64,000 nucleotides of DNA, taken from the NCBI GenBank assembly GCA_016871515.1, contig VHDE01000011.1, positions 1 through 64,000 on the forward strand, in the 5' to 3' direction. The position numbers and the translations under genes are program-made. Below, one piece after another: positions 62,421-64,000 of this stretch. Positions within the stretch are counted from its first letter, which is position 1. The number at the start of each line of letters is the position of its first letter. The stretch comes from Verrucomicrobiota bacterium. GTDB taxonomy: Bacteria; Verrucomicrobiota; Verrucomicrobiia; Limisphaerales; SIBE01. The notes below the pieces were generated by a model, which was not told where the DNA came from, did no database searches, and saw only the letters and a list, made by a program, of their open reading frames with translations.

Positions 62421-63044
62421 ATGATTGAGTGGAACATTCAGTCGCGCGCACACGCGTGTCAGGCTTGCCATAAACCGTTTTCGGACAAGGAAGCATTCTG
62501 GACTCTGCTCTTTGATCAGAGACATTCGTACGAACGATTGGATGTGTGCGGTAGTTGCTGGACCGCCCAATATAGCCAAGGCGCGACTGATCGGAAGGGC
62601 TTCGTCTCTTTTTGGCAAAGTGTTTATGCCGCTCCACGGCCGGCTGCGCCTGATCCAATTCAGAAGGAGACGGCCGAGTCGTTGCTCCGCAAACTAGTCG
62701 AGCAGAATGATCCGAGTCACATCGGCGCCCGCTTCATCCTGGCCGCCATGTTGGAAAGAAAGCGCCTGTTAAAAGTCAAAGCTCAACTGTCTCTGGAACA
62801 CCAGCGCATCTTCGTCTATGAACATGTCCGCAGCGGCGATTTGTTCCATATCCTCGATCCCAATTTGCAACTCGATCAACTGGAAGAAGTGCAGCGGGAC
62901 GTAGCACAACTGCTCGAACACGGATTGAATCCGCCCGCGCCGCCTCAGCCCGCTACTGCTTCCGAAAGAGACAACAACCGCGGGAGTGAGTCACAACCTT
63001 CGGAGGGTGAAGCGGCGCCGGCCAATTCAACTTCCATGGAATAA
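62421..63044 (+). CDS. Zinc-ribbon protein next to RNase III
   Basis: From ATG 62421 this is 207 residues. A zinc-ribbon CQACHKPF...CGSCW (two CxxC pairs, spacing about 30) is at the N-terminus. A helical middle (LLRKLVEQNDPSHIGARFILAAMLERKRLL) and a motif VYEHVRSGDLFHILDPNL follow. The C-terminus is Pro/Ser/Glu-rich and probably disordered. It ends 9 bp before rnc, so the two are probably co-transcribed. Function unknown; an RNA-linked role is only suggested by context. Confidence 0.65.
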   Translation: MIEWNIQSRAHACQACHKPFSDKEAFWTLLFDQRHSYERLDVCGSCWTAQYSQGATDRKGFVSFWQSVYAAPRPAAPDPIQKETAESLLRKLVEQNDPSHIGARFILAAMLERKRLLKVKAQLSLEHQRIFVYEHVRSGDLFHILDPNLQLDQLEEVQRDVAQLLEHGLNPPAPPQPATASERDNNRGSESQPSEGEAAPANSTSME

Positions 63045-63053
63045 TTCTGGTTT

Positions 63054-63752
63054 GTGTCAGACCTCGACGCTCTTCAAGCTAGATTGGGGTATGATTTTCA
63101 AGACGAGGCTTTGCTGCGTTTGGCCTTGACCCATCCATCAGTAGCGCACGAACAAGGAACCGTTGTGCAGCACAATCAGCGCCTCGAATTTCTCGGTGAT
63201 GCCGTCTTGGAACTGGTTTTGACGCGTGTCTTGTACGAGAGATTCCCTGCGTTCGGCGAAGGTCCTCTGACCAAAGCCCGCGCTCAATTGGTTAACCGCC
63301 GCACGCTGGCCGAGCAGGGGAAACGTTTGGGATTGGGCCAGCATCTCGTGTTGAGCCGAGGGGAAGAGCTGAATCGCGGCCGCGAGCGGCCCTCGACGCT
63401 GGCGGATGCCTTCGAAGCGCTGGTGGGAGCGATCTTTATGGATGGAGGCTTTCCGGAGGCCGAGAGATTCTTGCTCTCGCAGTTCCGCGATGTCTTTGGT
63501 GAATTGGATGTTATCCCTAACCTGGAAAATCCGAAAGGCGAGTTGCAGGAAGTCTTGCAAGCCAATTCGCCCCAATCGCCCCAGTACCAACTGGTCGCCG
63601 TGACAGGGCCGGACCATGACCGGCTTTTTGAATGCGCTGTCTTCTATCGTGGAGAGGAGCTTGGCCGCGGCACTGGCAAGAGCAAGAAGGAAGCAGAAAG
63701 CCGAGCGGCCTGCCACGCCTTGATCAGCTTGCGCGAGCGGCGAGCGAAATAA
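63054..63752 (+). CDS. rnc: Ribonuclease III
   Basis: This 232-residue protein (GTG start) has the RNase III signature QRLEFLGDAVLELVLTRVLY near 43-62 and DAFEALVGAIFMDGGF (second metal region). The dsRNA-binding domain ends the protein (NPKGELQEVLQAN, GRGTGKSKKEAESRAACHAL). It cleaves double-stranded RNA in rRNA processing. Metal-binding acids are present. Downstream lies the inverse copy of the 99-bp element. Confidence 0.96.
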   Translation: MSDLDALQARLGYDFQDEALLRLALTHPSVAHEQGTVVQHNQRLEFLGDAVLELVLTRVLYERFPAFGEGPLTKARAQLVNRRTLAEQGKRLGLGQHLVLSRGEELNRGRERPSTLADAFEALVGAIFMDGGFPEAERFLLSQFRDVFGELDVIPNLENPKGELQEVLQANSPQSPQYQLVAVTGPDHDRLFECAVFYRGEELGRGTGKSKKEAESRAACHALISLRERRAK

Positions 63753-63754
63753 CC

Positions 63755-63852
63755 GTAACGCAGACTTTCAGTCTGCCGTATCGCCGATTTGTAATCGGCA
63801 TGCCGTCCGCATCTTCCCGGACGCTCGAACTTGCGGGCGATCCGCAGAATAC
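63755..63852. repeat. 99-bp dispersed element, copy 2 (inverse)
   Basis: This is the reverse complement of the element at 42088-42186 with about 90% identity. It begins 3 bp after the rnc stop. A further family B arm continues to about 63890. Confidence 0.85.
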
Positions 63853-64000
63853 AATTCCGCGATACAGCAGACTGAAAGTCCGCGCTGCGAGGAAAGGCAA
63901 GCGCGGCAAACGCGGTCCGCTACTCTCATGCAATCCCTCCGTGACAACCATTTGCTGCCGGGACCTTAAACCACGAAAGACGCAGGAATGCACGGCAGGT
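63853..64000. other. Repeat tail, no gene
   Basis: The stretch holds a partial family B palindrome (63861-63890), the word TCTCATGCAATCCCTCC near 63924 (as in the 40514-40761 element), and CCACGAAAGACGCAGG, a phrase resembling those near 3690 and 37560. No gene is recognised. Confidence 0.5.

Noticed and set aside
1-64000. tRNA, rRNA, CRISPR arrays
   Set aside because: I found no cloverleaf with a recognisable T-loop, no conserved rRNA words and no regular 28-37 bp direct repeats with unique spacers. The dispersed repeats are palindromic and irregularly spaced.

Overview
The window is a dense, roughly 55% GC, chromosome-like stretch. It suggests a Verrucomicrobiota bacterium of the Pedosphaera/Limisphaera type. 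This is inferred from pseudopilins with Ala rather than Gly before the FTL cleavage site, Gly-rich secreted proteins, a bacterial PUR protein, many large regulators, and intergenic palindromic repeat families typical of that group. I recognised no rRNA, tRNA, CRISPR array, phage or intact insertion sequence. LAYOUT. 1-3.7 kb: a sulfur-carrier cluster (variant TusA, DsrE-like, and a TusA/core-MetE fusion). 3.7-7.4 kb: Ppx/GppA phosphatase, ROK sugar kinase and a secreted hydrolase. 7.9-11.1 kb: an NtrC-type regulator and its histidine kinase. 11.4-25.0 kb: a complete minus-strand type II secretion (T2SS) operon read E-F-G-H-I-J-K-L-M-C-D, with the secretin D split into two genes. 25.1-32.6 kb: a Gly-rich exported protein, a PAD-like secreted enzyme, an AraC regulator, a formamidase-type amidase and CstA. 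32.8-36.5 kb: NadD, RsfS, a PUR protein, a DUF4149-like membrane protein and a YihY/BrkB protein. 36.7-42.1 kb: amino-sugar genes (NagB, a Gfo/Idh/MocA oxidoreductase with a DegT aminotransferase, NagA) and a lone ParD-like antitoxin. 42.2-46.4 kb: a decaying cluster of HAMP-array kinase, CheR and response regulator-PAS-kinase. 47-51.3 kb: DinG helicase, a left-handed beta-helix acyltransferase and a phosphotriesterase-family protein. 51.3-55 kb: a translationally coupled MoxR / HEAT-repeat / DUF58 / DUF4381-like operon. 55.3-63.8 kb: a PlsC-like acyltransferase, a membrane protein, two tandem thymidylate-kinase-like proteins, a very large secreted C25-peptidase-like protein, and a zinc-ribbon protein next to RNase III. 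MAIN POINTS. (1) The TusA/DsrE/TusA-MetE cluster looks like a protein-bound sulfur or thiol carrier feeding a zinc methyltransferase, and the best candidate here for an undescribed pathway. (2) Palindromic repeats lie in frame in the N-termini of several genes, notably gspH and gspJ, ahead of the prepilin cleavage site where the extra residues would be cut off. (3) The secretin is split. (4) The 42-46 kb signalling cluster shows clear step-by-step decay: a 7-bp duplication, a stop codon, loss of the phospho-accepting histidine box, a gene-fusing deletion and an A8 frameshift. (5) Two TMK-like paralogues lie side by side, and one has Arg in place of the P-loop Lys. Functional statements rest on motif recognition by eye; no database search was run.
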